Positions 26,715 to 36,320 are shown, counted from the stretch's first letter. The stretch: DNA of 64,000 nt from Bacillota bacterium (GCA_023434855.1 JAEYSJ010000096.1:1-64000), one strand, 5' to 3'. Program-made: numbers and translations. Notes: a model not told the origin generated them from the sequence alone.

Positions 26715-26800
26715 GATTTGTTTAAAGCAGTATATACTGTTACTGGTATTGGAGACAATATACATATTATATTACGCAAAGCAAAGCACGGAGGTAGGAA

Positions 26801-27718
26801 GTGACCTTATTATCAACTTATGGTGCAGAAAATTTCGGTAGGCTAAAAACGGTGATGCTGCACAGACCGTTTCATTCAATACTTGATATCAACTCTATAA
26901 CGATGGGCTATTATTTGTTTGATGCCATACCAGATGCAGAAAGGTACATGGATGAACATGACCAGTATAGGAAACTCTTGCAAAAGCAAGATATTTCCAC
27001 TTTGGAACTGAGTGATTTCGTTTATGAAAACAGAAATCTAATGGATACTCTGGCCAGTTTACCCTATCTTAACGATAGTTCGGTAATATCACGGTTCGGA
27101 ACGATTTTATCACAAATGGGTGGCGGGCGACAGGGTGAGGAAATAGTTGTCAGGGAGGCATTAACCAACCTGGGAATACCGATTGTTTTTGAATTTTCTC
27201 CAATAGATCACTTTGAAGGCTGCCTTATTTTACCGGAACGGCTTTTTATTGCTTGTACTGAACGCCATCGCCGTGCATCAATTGAAAAATTTTTACCAAC
27301 GGCGGTGTCATTATTTGGGGAAGTAATTTATGTTGAGTGCCCCAAAGCCAGGCGCTTCATGCATGCTGACATGGTTTACGGCCAGATAAATGAAAATCTT
27401 GCTTTGGCTTTCCTGCCTGCCTTTCTTGAAACGTACAGTATCACCGATAAAGGTGCAAAAGAAATAGATTTTACAAAGCATATGTTCGAAAATGGTATAG
27501 AAATAATAAGCATATCTGACCAGGAACAAAAAAACTGGGGCTGCTCTTTCGTTCCTTTAGACCCCCGTCGAATCATCCACTACGATATTGCCCTTTCTGT
27601 GCAAACCAGTAAGGCCCTAAGCGCGAAAGGTGTTGAGGTAATTGAATTTCATCCCAACGCCCTTTTGGCAGGTGGTGGTAGTTTACGATGTTTGACATTA
27701 CAAATCTTAAGAGAATAG
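26801..27718 (+). CDS. amidinotransferase / arginine deiminase-fold hydrolase
   Basis: 305 residues, GTG start at 26801 after GGAGGTAGGAA. The pentein fold is recognised from DHFEGCLILP, FMHADMVYG (catalytic His region) and the C-terminal GGGSLRCLTL, where Cys is the nucleophile. Members deiminate arginine or hydrolyse methylated arginine, or transfer the amidino group. The FEGG-D substrate-binding motif of typical arginine deiminases is FEGC here, so the substrate may differ. Single gene. Confidence 0.8.
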   Translation: MTLLSTYGAENFGRLKTVMLHRPFHSILDINSITMGYYLFDAIPDAERYMDEHDQYRKLLQKQDISTLELSDFVYENRNLMDTLASLPYLNDSSVISRFGTILSQMGGGRQGEEIVVREALTNLGIPIVFEFSPIDHFEGCLILPERLFIACTERHRRASIEKFLPTAVSLFGEVIYVECPKARRFMHADMVYGQINENLALAFLPAFLETYSITDKGAKEIDFTKHMFENGIEIISISDQEQKNWGCSFVPLDPRRIIHYDIALSVQTSKALSAKGVEVIEFHPNALLAGGGSLRCLTLQILRE

Positions 27719-27874
27719 TTGATAATTACTGACTTCGTCGTAACGAGTTCAATTTTAGATGAGGGGTGAACTCTGAGACGGCATTTTACGGATCATAAGG
27801 CGAAATATAGTCTCAGAAACTCGGAGAACTGCAAATGAATTTCTTTTTATTAGTTCTATATGTGCGCGGTAGCA
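27719..27874. other. intergenic region without a supported gene
   Basis: No ORF or repeat supported. Confidence 0.3.
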
Positions 27875-27921
27875 AAGTAAAACACCTGCTGAATTGTATA
27901 ATGGCAGGTGTTTTACTTGCT
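27875..27921 (+). terminator. hairpin terminator
   Basis: Perfect 15-base stem AAGTAAAACACCTGC with complement, 14-base loop; the right arm contains TTTT. Probably ends the amidinotransferase transcript. Confidence 0.55.
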
Positions 27922-27933
27922 TACAAGCCTATG

Positions 27934-28098
27934 TCAACGTGGAATTGTTAGCATCTCAAAGGTATCAGGGATCATTGCCGGTCGACCGCTTTGTTTGGTA
28001 GTAGAACTCATCTTAGCGGTAACAGTGTAGATATTATGGTTCTTAGGATCGAGCGCAAAAAGTCCGCGCACGCTCTGGCTTTGTTCTTTGCGTGGATG
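27934..28098 (-). pseudogene. unidentified C-terminal gene remnant
   Basis: A minus-strand open frame reads VRGLFALDPKNHNIYTVTAK and continues to PDTFEMLTIPR and a stop. Composition looks like real protein, but a stop lies just upstream and there is no start or ribosome binding site. The family is not recognised. Confidence 0.35.
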
Positions 28099-28240
28099 TG
28101 CTTAATATAGTTTTACACTGGGGAGAATGTGTTTCGCCCGTGTGAAGGAAATTGAGAAAGGTAAGTTGAATTTTCTGAGTGGAGAAGTAAAAGCTGGGTC
28201 GGGGGTCCAGCTCAGTAATATAGAAAAGGAGAAAGTAATT

Positions 28241-29086
28241 ATGCTAAAAAAGTTAAGAAGTTCTATAGTATCTAAATATATAGAACAACTAGCTTGTAGA
28301 TATAGGGATGATGAATTAGCATCAATGAGTGCCCAAATCGCCTATTACTTGATACTAGCATTCCCTCCTTTTTTGTTTTTCCTGATAAATTTATTAAGTT
28401 TTACCCCGCTAACAAATAGATTGTTAATTGCAAACTTTAATACCATTCTCCCTAAAGATACTGCCGTTTTGGTAAAAAATATGTTGGTACAGACTGCGCA
28501 GGCAAATGGTACACCGCTTTTACTTTTGGGCATGATCGGAAGCCTTTGGGCTGCATCGCAAGGAATGTCTGCTATTATACGAGGGCTTAATCATTCCTAT
28601 GGTGTGAAGGAAACTCGAAATTATATTAAACGTAATCTTATAGCTTTGATTTCCACCACAGGCGTGTCAGCTATGATAATATTTTCGTTTTTCATGATTG
28701 TATTTGGAAGAGTTATAGGATCAAATATTTTTGGGCTAATCGAAAAAAAATCTTTATTCTATACCTTTTGGCCATTTTTACAATATGGTATTTCTCTTGC
28801 CTTTATGCTAGTCACATTTTATTTAATATATAAGTATTTGCCGAATAGACAATTGAATGGTAATAGTATTATAGCAGGAACTATTTTTGCAACTTTTAGT
28901 TGGGTTTGCGCGTCGTTATTATTTTCTTTCTATGTAAATAATTTTTCGAGTTTTGAACAGGTTTACGGAAGTTTGGGCGGGGTTTTTGCTTTAATTATCT
29001 GGCTATACATTAGCGCTTTAATTACCCTCCTTGGGGGAGAATTGAATGCTATTATAGATAATTTTCAAGACAAGGAAAAGCCTTAG
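28241..29086 (+). CDS. YihY/BrkB-family inner-membrane protein
   Basis: 281 residues from ATG 28241, where AGGAG lies nine bases upstream (an upstream ATG at 28127 has no ribosome binding site). About six membrane segments. Motifs: DDELASMSAQIAYYLILAFP, GSLWAASQGMSAIIRGLNHSYG, YKYLPN, and QVYGSLGGVFALIIWLYISA near the C-terminus, all characteristic of YihY/RNase-BN-like (BrkB) proteins. The family is integral to the membrane; its function is unsettled, and older RNase BN annotations are wrong. Confidence 0.9.
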   Translation: MLKKLRSSIVSKYIEQLACRYRDDELASMSAQIAYYLILAFPPFLFFLINLLSFTPLTNRLLIANFNTILPKDTAVLVKNMLVQTAQANGTPLLLLGMIGSLWAASQGMSAIIRGLNHSYGVKETRNYIKRNLIALISTTGVSAMIIFSFFMIVFGRVIGSNIFGLIEKKSLFYTFWPFLQYGISLAFMLVTFYLIYKYLPNRQLNGNSIIAGTIFATFSWVCASLLFSFYVNNFSSFEQVYGSLGGVFALIIWLYISALITLLGGELNAIIDNFQDKEKP

Positions 29087-29174
29087 AAATTAAGTGTGGG
29101 CTAGGCACAATAAGTATTACTGTATTTTCTTAGCGTACGTTTTGCGCGTTTTGTTGGCGCGACCCCTATAAGTC

Positions 29175-29228
29175 AAAAAAAGGCGTCATGGTGGTTTCCC
29201 ACTATAACGCCTTTTTTGAATTTAATCG
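29175..29228. terminator. bidirectional terminator between yihY-like and mosA
   Basis: Long hairpin AAAAAAAGGCGT ... ACGCCTTTTTT with an inner GTGG/CCAC stem; A- and T-runs serve both convergent genes. Confidence 0.85.
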
Positions 29229-29236
29229 TTTAGGTC

Positions 29237-30070
29237 TTATGGGCGCGCTGCACCGGTACGAATAATGGTTCCTACATGCTGTCCACGCAGAGCTGCAGTG
29301 AGTCGGCCCGGCACCAGTCCGTTAACAATTTGCACTTTTTGAATGTGGCGCGCGTTTGCCATGACTTCAAGAAGAGTACGGTCGACCGGCAATGTGCCTG
29401 TTTGTTTCGCAAGTTCGTCATAACTTATTTCGTCAATAAGCTTCGCGTTCTTTCCTTCAGGGCCATTGGGGTCGGAGCTGTAGACCCCATCCACATCCTC
29501 AACAATCGTAAGACCGGCTGCTCCAAGCGCATCCGCGATAAGGAAAGCGCCGGTGTCCGACTGGTGTATCGGTAAACGGGAGGTCGTAAACTCATGGTTG
29601 TGGTAAGGCGGAAAGGCGCTACCCACGACTGCCGGGGCACTGGCAAGGTGGATCGCTAGTTGGCTTGAGATGGTGGGTTTCTCGACGTAGGAAACGAAGT
29701 TCTGCGCGAGCAACTCTGCCAGGATATGACCGTTCTGACCCGCTTCACTGGCGGCAAGAGGAGCCAGCGAACCAACCGGAAGGCCGAGATCAAGACCGAC
29801 ACCGTAAAGATGACGGGCGCGGATACCGGCCCCAGTCAGAATGAGCAGGCGATGTTCCGGAAGGACTTTCCGGATCTCATCCACAATGGGAAGGATCGCA
29901 TCCCGGCCACGGTCAAAGATGGAGCGCCCTCCGAGCTTTATGACCTGCAGCCAGGGGAGAAGCTGCATAGGGCGCACACCCGCGACGGGGCAGGTGAGCG
30001 ATCCGTCGAGGAGAGTCTGCCGAGCGAGCGCAGAAGAAACGTGTTTAATATTGTTAGCTGTGTTTGTCAT
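29237..30070 (-). CDS. mosA: molybdenum storage protein subunit alpha
   Basis: 277 residues, amino-acid-kinase (UMP-kinase-like) fold. The N-terminus resembles Azotobacter MosA closely ([31 protein letters not shown]), with [48 protein letters not shown] and the C-terminal [20 protein letters not shown]. MosA and MosB form an (alpha-beta)3 cage that stores polyoxomolybdate or tungstate clusters with ATP. GGAGG before ATG 30070; only 13 bases after mosB. The gene pair is much more GC-rich than its surroundings, suggesting transfer. Confidence 0.92.
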   Translation of the reverse strand: MTNTANNIKHVSSALARQTLLDGSLTCPVAGVRPMQLLPWLQVIKLGGRSIFDRGRDAILPIVDEIRKVLPEHRLLILTGAGIRARHLYGVGLDLGLPVGSLAPLAASEAGQNGHILAELLAQNFVSYVEKPTISSQLAIHLASAPAVVGSAFPPYHNHEFTTSRLPIHQSDTGAFLIADALGAAGLTIVEDVDGVYSSDPNGPEGKNAKLIDEISYDELAKQTGTLPVDRTLLEVMANARHIQKVQIVNGLVPGRLTAALRGQHVGTIIRTGAARP

Positions 30071-30083
30071 TTATAGTACCTCC

Positions 30084-30896
30084 TTAATCTGCAGTTATAA
30101 TGGTTCCGACGTGCTCGCCAGCGAGCGCGCGTGTCAGGTTGCCGGGAACAAGGCCGTTCACGATCTGCACCTGGCGGACATGGCGGGCTTCCTTGAGAAG
30201 GTCAAGTACAGGAAACTCAAGGATAGAATCCTGTAATCCCTTCGCCTTCATCTCATCCACCGAGATCTTCGGGATAAATGTTGCGCCTTTTGTTGTCTTG
30301 GGATTGGCGGTATAAAGGCCGTTTTCATCCTTTACATAGATCATCGCCTTGCACCCAAACTGTTCCGCAACAAGGAAGCAACCGGCATCAGTGCGGTAGG
30401 GTGGAATGACATTTTCGGTAGCCGGCCGTATCCAGAGGCCGTATGGGGGCATGCCGCTGAAGATAACTGCATTCACTTCAGCCAGGTAAAGCGGAATCGC
30501 AGAGAGTCCGGCGTTGCCGACCGATGAAATGCCGTATTTGGCAAGAAGTTGTCCAAGCATCTCAGCGTTCTGATTTGCGACCGAGGCGCCCAGTTCTGAG
30601 AGTACACCGGCAGGCAGGTTGAGACCGGACGCAATCGAGTAGAGATGCCGGGCCCGTGTCCCTGCGCCTGTTCCGATCATCATTTTGTGATTCTTGCGAG
30701 CCGCGACAATCTCATCAACAAGCGGGTAAACAGCCGCCCGTCCGCGGTCAATGAAGCTCTGGCCGCCGATCTTTACAACCGTTGCGTCCGGCAGAATCCG
30801 GTAGTCTTCCGCACGCTCCGCCGCTTCGCGGAGCTCCGGATCGGACAGATGCCTCTGTTTCAAAAGCTCTTCGAGTTCTATTATAGTGTTATCCAT
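30084..30896 (-). CDS. mosB: molybdenum storage protein subunit beta
   Basis: 270 residues, the same length as Azotobacter MosB, with VVKIGGQSFIDRGRAAVYPL, MIGTGAGTRARHLYSIA, SGMPPYGLWIRPA, RTDAGCFLVAEQFGCKAMIY and GLVPGNLTRALAGEHVGTII. AAGGAGG precedes the ATG at 30896. First gene of the mosBA operon. The beta subunit carries most metal-cluster contacts in the known cage. No nitrogenase gene or molybdate ABC transporter is in the window. Confidence 0.92.
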   Translation of the reverse strand: MDNTIIELEELLKQRHLSDPELREAAERAEDYRILPDATVVKIGGQSFIDRGRAAVYPLVDEIVAARKNHKMMIGTGAGTRARHLYSIASGLNLPAGVLSELGASVANQNAEMLGQLLAKYGISSVGNAGLSAIPLYLAEVNAVIFSGMPPYGLWIRPATENVIPPYRTDAGCFLVAEQFGCKAMIYVKDENGLYTANPKTTKGATFIPKISVDEMKAKGLQDSILEFPVLDLLKEARHVRQVQIVNGLVPGNLTRALAGEHVGTIITAD

Positions 30897-31282
30897 AGAA
30901 AAGCCTCCTTAAAGTATAAATTTATAATTAAGATGGTGCTGTTTGAAGCACTCTCTACTCCATATAATAGCAGCAAAGTTATCATATGTATAATTGTATA
31001 TTGATATGGTTGTCATAGGGGAAAACCTATACATTACATCCTGGTATATATTAAAGCGTCTCGCTATAAGCAAAATGTGAGAAAAGAGAAGAGAAAAGAA
31101 AAGATAAAAATCCATCATTAGGCTTGCAACAGATAGGACAAATGAACGAGTTACCTGGATAGTCCATTAACCAGTGGAAGAGGGCCAGGTAATCTGGTAA
31201 TTCGGGTTGTAACAGAGGATGATGGTGAATATCGAAGTGAGAAGGAGTAAGATTTTGTGGTACGATAAATTTTACATATGCA
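30897..31282. other. upstream region of mosBA
   Basis: AT-rich mosB promoter region, then a purine-rich run (31080-31106) and an inverted repeat TTACCTGG ... CCAGGTAA (31151-31189). I could not match a Moco riboswitch or a convincing ModE site. No gene seen. Confidence 0.3.
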
Positions 31283-31318
31283 AAGACGCCCTTCAGCTTG
31301 AAGTGGCGTCTTCTTTAT
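31283..31318. terminator. hairpin terminator
   Basis: AAGACGCC/GGCGTCTT outer stem with an inner CTTCA/TGAAG stem; followed by CTTTATATTTT. Lies just after the minus-strand chagasin-like gene. Confidence 0.6.
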
Positions 31319-31347
31319 ATTTTAAAAATTTGTATTCATTTTATTGG

Positions 31348-31704
31348 TTATTTGATTTCTTTAACTACTTTTATTTTAATAATGTCAGTCTTTACGGGGA
31401 TAGTCTCATTTTTATGATAAAGTTCAAATTTTATTTGTCCCTGCCCTTCCTTTAATCCAATGAATTTCCAAATTCTTTTTCCCGGGAGCCAAGTTTCACC
31501 AGCATTACCTGTGGAATGATATAACGAGGTACCTTCAACCAGTTTATAAATTCCGGAAAAATCATCTTTATAGACCCATCTATAGAGACGTAAATAATTC
31601 TCATCTACTATATACCATCCTAGCTGACCATTTAACGGTATTTCATTAACAGTTAAAACATCAAGTAGGATACCATTTTCGTGTAAAATATTATTTTCTT
31701 TCAT
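31348..31704 (-). CDS. chagasin-like peptidase inhibitor (I42 family)
   Basis: 118 residues, GGGGG before ATG 31704. The beta-rich pattern with GWYIVDENYLRLYRW, GETWLPGKRIWKFIGLKEGQ and GQIKFELYHK corresponds to the DE, and FG loops of chagasin-type inhibitors of papain-like cysteine proteases. The first loop motif (NPTTGY) is degenerate (IPLNGQLGWY). No signal peptide is visible, unusual for the family, so the target may be intracellular. Confidence 0.6.
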   Translation of the reverse strand: MKENNILHENGILLDVLTVNEIPLNGQLGWYIVDENYLRLYRWVYKDDFSGIYKLVEGTSLYHSTGNAGETWLPGKRIWKFIGLKEGQGQIKFELYHKNETIPVKTDIIKIKVVKEIK

Positions 31705-32303
31705 ATAAACCCCCGAATTTTATTGGTATAACAAGATAAACACGGTTACTTGTTATACTTAAATATATTACATTATCCGCCAGGAAGCCGTCATTTCACG
31801 AATATATGACTAGTTAACATATTGCTGTTGGTCTTAAAATCACCGCCAGTAAATAATGGGCTGATCTATTCTATGCGAAATAATGAGTATTGGCGAAAAT
31901 AACAAATTTATTGCTTATAAAAATCACTGTTCAAAAAACAGAGCATATGCGATGGAAGTTAGCTATATCCTATAACCCAATAGAGTTACTATCGGGAAAA
32001 GGTTTGCTTCCTATATATTTTAGAGGATTTTTGTGTTATGGGATTGAAAGTTTTGATAAGTGACCATCTTACAGCTCGACTAAACTTCAGTTGTGGTTAA
32101 GACCGCACATGAAGTTAAGTCTCTCTTTATAAGATCGCGGTGTTTTCTTTTGCATCCGGAAGAACTATCGAACCGCCCGCGATACAGGCCCAGCAATGCA
32201 TCGTGATGTGCGTGGGGGAGCATATAACAGTGATTTTTGTAGAAGATATTACTACAAGCTTTAGTAAAAGTGTGTTTTTACGACAGAGAGGAGGAATATT
32301 TCT
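31705..32303. other. intergenic region before the phosphohexomutase gene
   Basis: About 600 bases with no ORF that has a ribosome binding site. A minus-strand frame near 32127-32468 overlaps the mutase start and looks spurious. No repeat or recognised RNA. Confidence 0.35.
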
Positions 32304-33707
32304 ATGATAAAGTTCGGCACGGACGGGTGGCGCGGGGTAATAGGCGAGGATTACACATTTAACAATGTTCGTTTGGTAGCTGAAGCCATCGCGGGGTACA
32401 TAGAGGCACGGGGCGAAGCAGACAAGGGCATTGTTGTCGGTTATGATGCGCGGTTCTTGAGCCGGCAATTTGCGGAGGACTGTGCGGCAGTTCTGGCCGC
32501 CAAGGGGATTAGAACCTGGCTTTCAGACTCTATTCTGCCTACGCCTGCGCTCACCTGGCAGGTTAAGGACCGGCAGGCGGCAGGAGGGGTAATGATCACC
32601 GCCAGCCATAATCCTTACGAATACAACGGCCTTAAATTTAAAGCTTCTTATGGCGGTTCGGCATCACCGGAGATCGTAGCGGAGATAGAGAAGTATGTAG
32701 AGCCGCTTGAGAAAAGCGGTCGCCTGTTTTCAAAGATTCCGCTCAGTGGGAAGGTGGAGTTCTATTCTCCGCGGCAGGTGTATATCGAGCATGTCAGGCA
32801 GATGCTCAACGCGGAGACATTAAGCAAGCTACGCGGCAAGGTAATTTTCGACATGATGCACGGGGCATCCCAGGGATATGCTCACGAGCTGGGTAAAGAA
32901 TATGGGCTCGATCTCATGGAAATTCGCAGCGATTACAATCCGTCGTTTGGCGGGGTAAATCCCGAACCGATCGAGAAGAACCTTGGCTCACTGAAGGACG
33001 CGGTATTAAAATATAAGCCAGTGCTGGCCTTGGCCACCGATGGTGATGGAGACAGGATTGGCGCCATGGATTCGGAAGGCCGCTATATCAACGCCCACCA
33101 GATAATCGCCTTGCTGATTAAACATCTCGTTGAAAAGCGCGGGCTGCGCGGCGGTGTGGTACAAACGTTGACCATTTCAGAACTGGTGAAACGGGTGGCC
33201 GCAAAATATGGTCTTAAGTTGTATGAAACGCCTGTCGGGTTTAAATACGTCACTGAGCTTATGCTGACTGAGGATATCCTGATTGGCGGCGAAGAGGCAG
33301 GCGGTATCGGCGTCAAGGGATATATTCCCGAACGGGATGGATTGCTCCTCGGTTTCCTGCTAATCGAAATGGTGGCTGCTTATGGCAAGCCCCTTGGTCA
33401 GATCCTGGATGCGATGATGGACGAGTTGGGCTGGTTTTACTATAGCCGGTCCGATCTCCATCTTTCTATGGAACAGAAGGATCGCCTAATGCATAGACTG
33501 AAAACTGATCCTCCGACATCACTTGGAAATATACAGGTAATGAACGCAAGCTGCTTTGATGGCTGCAAACTATCCTTTGCAAAGGGATGGACTATTTTCC
33601 GGGCTTCAGGGACTGAACCACTTGTAAGAATTTATTCGGAAGCGGACGATAAGAGGACCCTGGACGAGATACAACAGTTTTCCCGAAATTATGCAAAAAA
33701 AGCATAG
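32304..33707 (+). CDS. phosphoglucomutase/phosphomannomutase family protein
   Basis: 467 residues, GAGAGGAGG before ATG. All four signature loops are present: GTDGWRG at the N-terminus, phospho-Ser loop TASHNP, metal-binding DGDGDR, sugar-binding GGEEAGGIG, and phosphate-binding RASGTEPLVRIY near the end. It interconverts hexose 1- and 6-phosphates; the exact sugar (glucose, mannose or glucosamine) cannot be set from sequence. Likely feeds envelope polysaccharide synthesis. Confidence 0.93.
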   Translation: MIKFGTDGWRGVIGEDYTFNNVRLVAEAIAGYIEARGEADKGIVVGYDARFLSRQFAEDCAAVLAAKGIRTWLSDSILPTPALTWQVKDRQAAGGVMITASHNPYEYNGLKFKASYGGSASPEIVAEIEKYVEPLEKSGRLFSKIPLSGKVEFYSPRQVYIEHVRQMLNAETLSKLRGKVIFDMMHGASQGYAHELGKEYGLDLMEIRSDYNPSFGGVNPEPIEKNLGSLKDAVLKYKPVLALATDGDGDRIGAMDSEGRYINAHQIIALLIKHLVEKRGLRGGVVQTLTISELVKRVAAKYGLKLYETPVGFKYVTELMLTEDILIGGEEAGGIGVKGYIPERDGLLLGFLLIEMVAAYGKPLGQILDAMMDELGWFYYSRSDLHLSMEQKDRLMHRLKTDPPTSLGNIQVMNASCFDGCKLSFAKGWTIFRASGTEPLVRIYSEADDKRTLDEIQQFSRNYAKKA

Positions 33708-33723
33708 TGGGAACGTTCAACTA

Positions 33724-33762
33724 AAAAACAAATCCTCAACCTACTGCACAAAAGTTGAGGAT
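33724..33762 (-). terminator. terminator of the RNase II gene
   Basis: ATCCTCAAC/GTTGAGGAT stem with T-rich downstream sequence on the minus strand (TTTGTTTTTTAG). Confidence 0.7.
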
Positions 33763-33792
33763 CATCGCATTAAAGATGTGATTCTAATTTTA

Positions 33793-35268
33793 TTAATCTA
33801 TTCTCTTAAAATCGATATAGCCATGTTCGACATCGGTATGGATCAATTTTACTCTAAGTCTATTGCCTACAGCCTGACCAGAAAAGTGTTCCACAAGCTT
33901 TCCCTCGACAGGCAAGTGCAACAGTCGAACCCATACCCCTTTTTCAGCTGCACCGGTTATGATCGCGTCGAACTTTTCCCCTATTCTTGCTTCTAGAAGG
34001 ATTGCCGCTGCCGATTTTGCCACCTGCCGTTCCACTTTTTGCACAACATTTTCGGTTTGGGTGCAGTGTTGGGCAAGCAACTCTAGCTCATCAATTGTAT
34101 AGGGAATCGGGTCGCCTGCTAATGCGGCCTTTAATAATCGCTGGGTGATTAGATCCGGATATCTGCGGTTTGGGGCGGTGGAATGCTCGTAATTTTTGAC
34201 TGCAAGGCCGAAGTGACCAAGTGGGGTTTCTCCCGGTTGCTCAACGACATATTCTCCTGCACCCATTAGTTTGATAATACTGAGAGAGAGATCAGGAAAG
34301 CGAAGCGGATCGGCTGCTTTTGCCACTGCCAAAAATTGAGCTAACGCTTTCGAATCAGCATCCATGGGCAATCTGTAATTATGCTGCGCAGCAATCTCGA
34401 CTATGCGGTCCCATTTTTTCGGTACACGCACTACGCGCCTGAGTGATGGAAACTTTTTTTTCTCAAGATAACGTGCGGTTACTCCGTTAGCGGTGATCAT
34501 AAAGTCCTCAATAATTTCTCTTGCGGTATTGCGTTTTTGGACTTCCAGATCTCTAATTTGTTCTTCTTCAAATATAGGGCGAGCTTCTATTGTCTCAAAA
34601 TCAAGTGCACCATGCATATGACGGAGAGACTTTAGTTTTTTTGCCACTCGATACTGTAGCTGGAGGTTATCGGCAAGCCCAGCAACTTTACTGACAGCTT
34701 CCGGCATTGGCCCATAACCGTCAAGCCATGCAGCTATGCTGTCGTAAGCTAGCTTTGCTCGATTGCGAACAACTGCCCGGTAGATATTTGAACTTAACAT
34801 TTCTCCTTCCACCGAAATGACAATTTCGACCACCAAGGCAAGCCGATCCTCTTCATAATTTAAAGATGTAAGATCATAGGAAAGCCTTTCAGGCAGCATA
34901 GTAAATATCTGAGCTGCTGTATAAATCGAGGTGGTATTATGTCTTGCATGCTCATCGATAGCCGAGGATTTTTTCACAAGGGCATCTACATCGGCGATAG
35001 CAACAAGGATTTTTATACTTTCTCTCGGCAACTCAGCGGCAACCGTAAGCTGGTCCAGGTCTTGCGAATCATCGTTGTCAATCGAACACCACAACAAATC
35101 GCGTAAGTCGTGAACAGAGTTATCAAGTTTAGGAATATTGTCGGGAAATGCATCTACCTCGGCCATAGCTTGCGTGGAAAAGTCCGGCAGAAGCTTTTTC
35201 TCGAGCATTACCATATGTGCGATTTGTTGTAATCTGGAACGATGATGACTATCATTTGTGTTTCTCAT
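33793..35268 (-). CDS. RNase II/RNR-family exoribonuclease (RNB domain)
   Basis: 491 residues from ATG 35268 after AGGAAGG. The RNB domain begins near residue 50 and shows CSIDNDDSQDLDQL with the catalytic Asp cluster, VAIADVDALV, TMLPERLSYDLTSLN, and GHFGLAVKNYEHSTAPNRRYPDLITQRLL. A short C-terminal S1-like region closes the protein. There is no long N-terminal cold-shock region, so it is shorter than RNase R (~700-800). It should degrade RNA 3' to 5'. Confidence 0.9.
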   Translation of the reverse strand: MRNTNDSHHRSRLQQIAHMVMLEKKLLPDFSTQAMAEVDAFPDNIPKLDNSVHDLRDLLWCSIDNDDSQDLDQLTVAAELPRESIKILVAIADVDALVKKSSAIDEHARHNTTSIYTAAQIFTMLPERLSYDLTSLNYEEDRLALVVEIVISVEGEMLSSNIYRAVVRNRAKLAYDSIAAWLDGYGPMPEAVSKVAGLADNLQLQYRVAKKLKSLRHMHGALDFETIEARPIFEEEQIRDLEVQKRNTAREIIEDFMITANGVTARYLEKKKFPSLRRVVRVPKKWDRIVEIAAQHNYRLPMDADSKALAQFLAVAKAADPLRFPDLSLSIIKLMGAGEYVVEQPGETPLGHFGLAVKNYEHSTAPNRRYPDLITQRLLKAALAGDPIPYTIDELELLAQHCTQTENVVQKVERQVAKSAAAILLEARIGEKFDAIITGAAEKGVWVRLLHLPVEGKLVEHFSGQAVGNRLRVKLIHTDVEHGYIDFKRID

Positions 35269-35392
35269 AGTGCACCTTCCTGTGTAATCAGTTGTAATCA
35301 TGTTTAATTTGGCCAAATAGTGGATTAAACACTAGGCCTATTATTTCGTTTCCCGGTATTATTTTTCCTGCGAAAGGCATAATTTTTTCGCT

Positions 35393-35494
35393 TTAATATA
35401 TGATATGCGGAAAAGCTCCCTGACGGAGGATATTAGATAACTGTTCAGGGCCCTTAATTTCCCAATCTGTACGACGTATGTGATACTTTTGCAT
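35393..35494 (-). pseudogene. 5' remnant of a pyridoxamine-phosphate-oxidase-like gene
   Basis: GGTAGGAG precedes ATG 35494; the 33-codon ORF reads MQKYHIRRTDWEIKGPEQLS and continues NILRQGAFPHIIY. It resembles the N-terminus of NimA/PNPOx-like flavoproteins (RRxDREIxDxEEIxxIL). The remaining ~120 residues are missing, so it is a remnant or a mini-protein. Confidence 0.5.
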
Positions 35495-35636
35495 GATAAC
35501 ATCTCCTACCTGTTGTCTTTTGCTTTTTATCTCCCATTACACGAAATTCGAGAGGATTTTGTGTATTTGTATGGAAGATTAATCTTAAGCATTTTAGCTA
35601 TTAAGTGTATAGTTAGAATAGAAAGGGGTTGGCTGT

Positions 35637-36197
35637 ATGAAGGTTACAGAAAGTATTAATGGAAGAAGAAGTATAAGATCTTTTACTGATCAAGCAATAC
35701 CGTCAGAAGTAATTGACAGTTTAGTTACATTAGGAACGAAGGCTGCTACCGGTTCAGGGCAGCAAGCATGGGGTTTTGTCATTATAACAGATAAAAACGA
35801 AATGAAGAGGTTATCGGATGAAACAAAAAAGTACTTGGGTGAAAACCTTGAAAAGTTTCCGTATATGCAGCAATACAAAACCTGGATAATGGATGAGAGC
35901 TATAATATTTTTTATGATGCCCCTTGTTTATTGATAATTTATGGTGACACTAATTCACATTGGTATGTTTATGATTGCACTTTAGCCGCTGGCAATATTA
36001 TGCTTGCAACCGGCGAATATGGATTAGGTACATGCTGGATCGGTTTTGCAGAATATGTATGTGATACTGCAGGATTTAAATTAAAATACAATGTACCTGA
36101 TAATTACAAATTAGTGTGTCCGATGGTTGTGGGTTATCCTACAGATCAACTGCCGCCGCCCAGTAGAAAGCCTGCTCCTATATTCTTTCGCGGGTAA
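35637..36197 (+). CDS. nitroreductase family protein
   Basis: 186 residues, AGGGG upstream of ATG. N-terminal INGRRSIRSFTDQAIP and AATGSGQQAWGFVIIT mark the FMN-binding site; GEYGLGTCWIGFAE and MVVGYP complete the fold. It uses NAD(P)H and FMN to reduce nitro, quinone or similar compounds. Sits near the HxlR/HMA pair; HxlR-type regulators often control nitroreductases, so a link is possible. Confidence 0.9.
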   Translation: MKVTESINGRRSIRSFTDQAIPSEVIDSLVTLGTKAATGSGQQAWGFVIITDKNEMKRLSDETKKYLGENLEKFPYMQQYKTWIMDESYNIFYDAPCLLIIYGDTNSHWYVYDCTLAAGNIMLATGEYGLGTCWIGFAEYVCDTAGFKLKYNVPDNYKLVCPMVVGYPTDQLPPPSRKPAPIFFRG

Positions 36198-36231
36198 TAT
36201 TTCTGGTAAATTTATTACGTGTATTATTTTG

Positions 36232-36256
36232 GCCCAGACGTTGTTTGGGCTTTTTT
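36232..36256 (+). terminator. terminator of the nitroreductase gene
   Basis: GCCCA...TGGGC hairpin followed by six T. Confidence 0.65.
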
Positions 36257-36320
36257 CCGTTGGTAGGCATTTAATCCGAATTAGTAATATAGTTTTCGGG
36301 AAAGAACAAAAAACAGCCCG

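Noticed and set aside
29726..30315. Plus-strand open frames of 116-131 codons across mosA/mosB
   Set aside because: Shadows of GC-rich coding sequence; the minus-strand MosA/MosB match is unmistakable.
30897..31120. Moco riboswitch or ModE site upstream of mosBA
   Set aside because: Looked for because of the gene function; no recognisable consensus could be found by eye.
32127..32468. 113-codon minus-strand frame at the start of the phosphohexomutase gene
   Set aside because: Overlaps conserved mutase N-terminus and shows no family resemblance.
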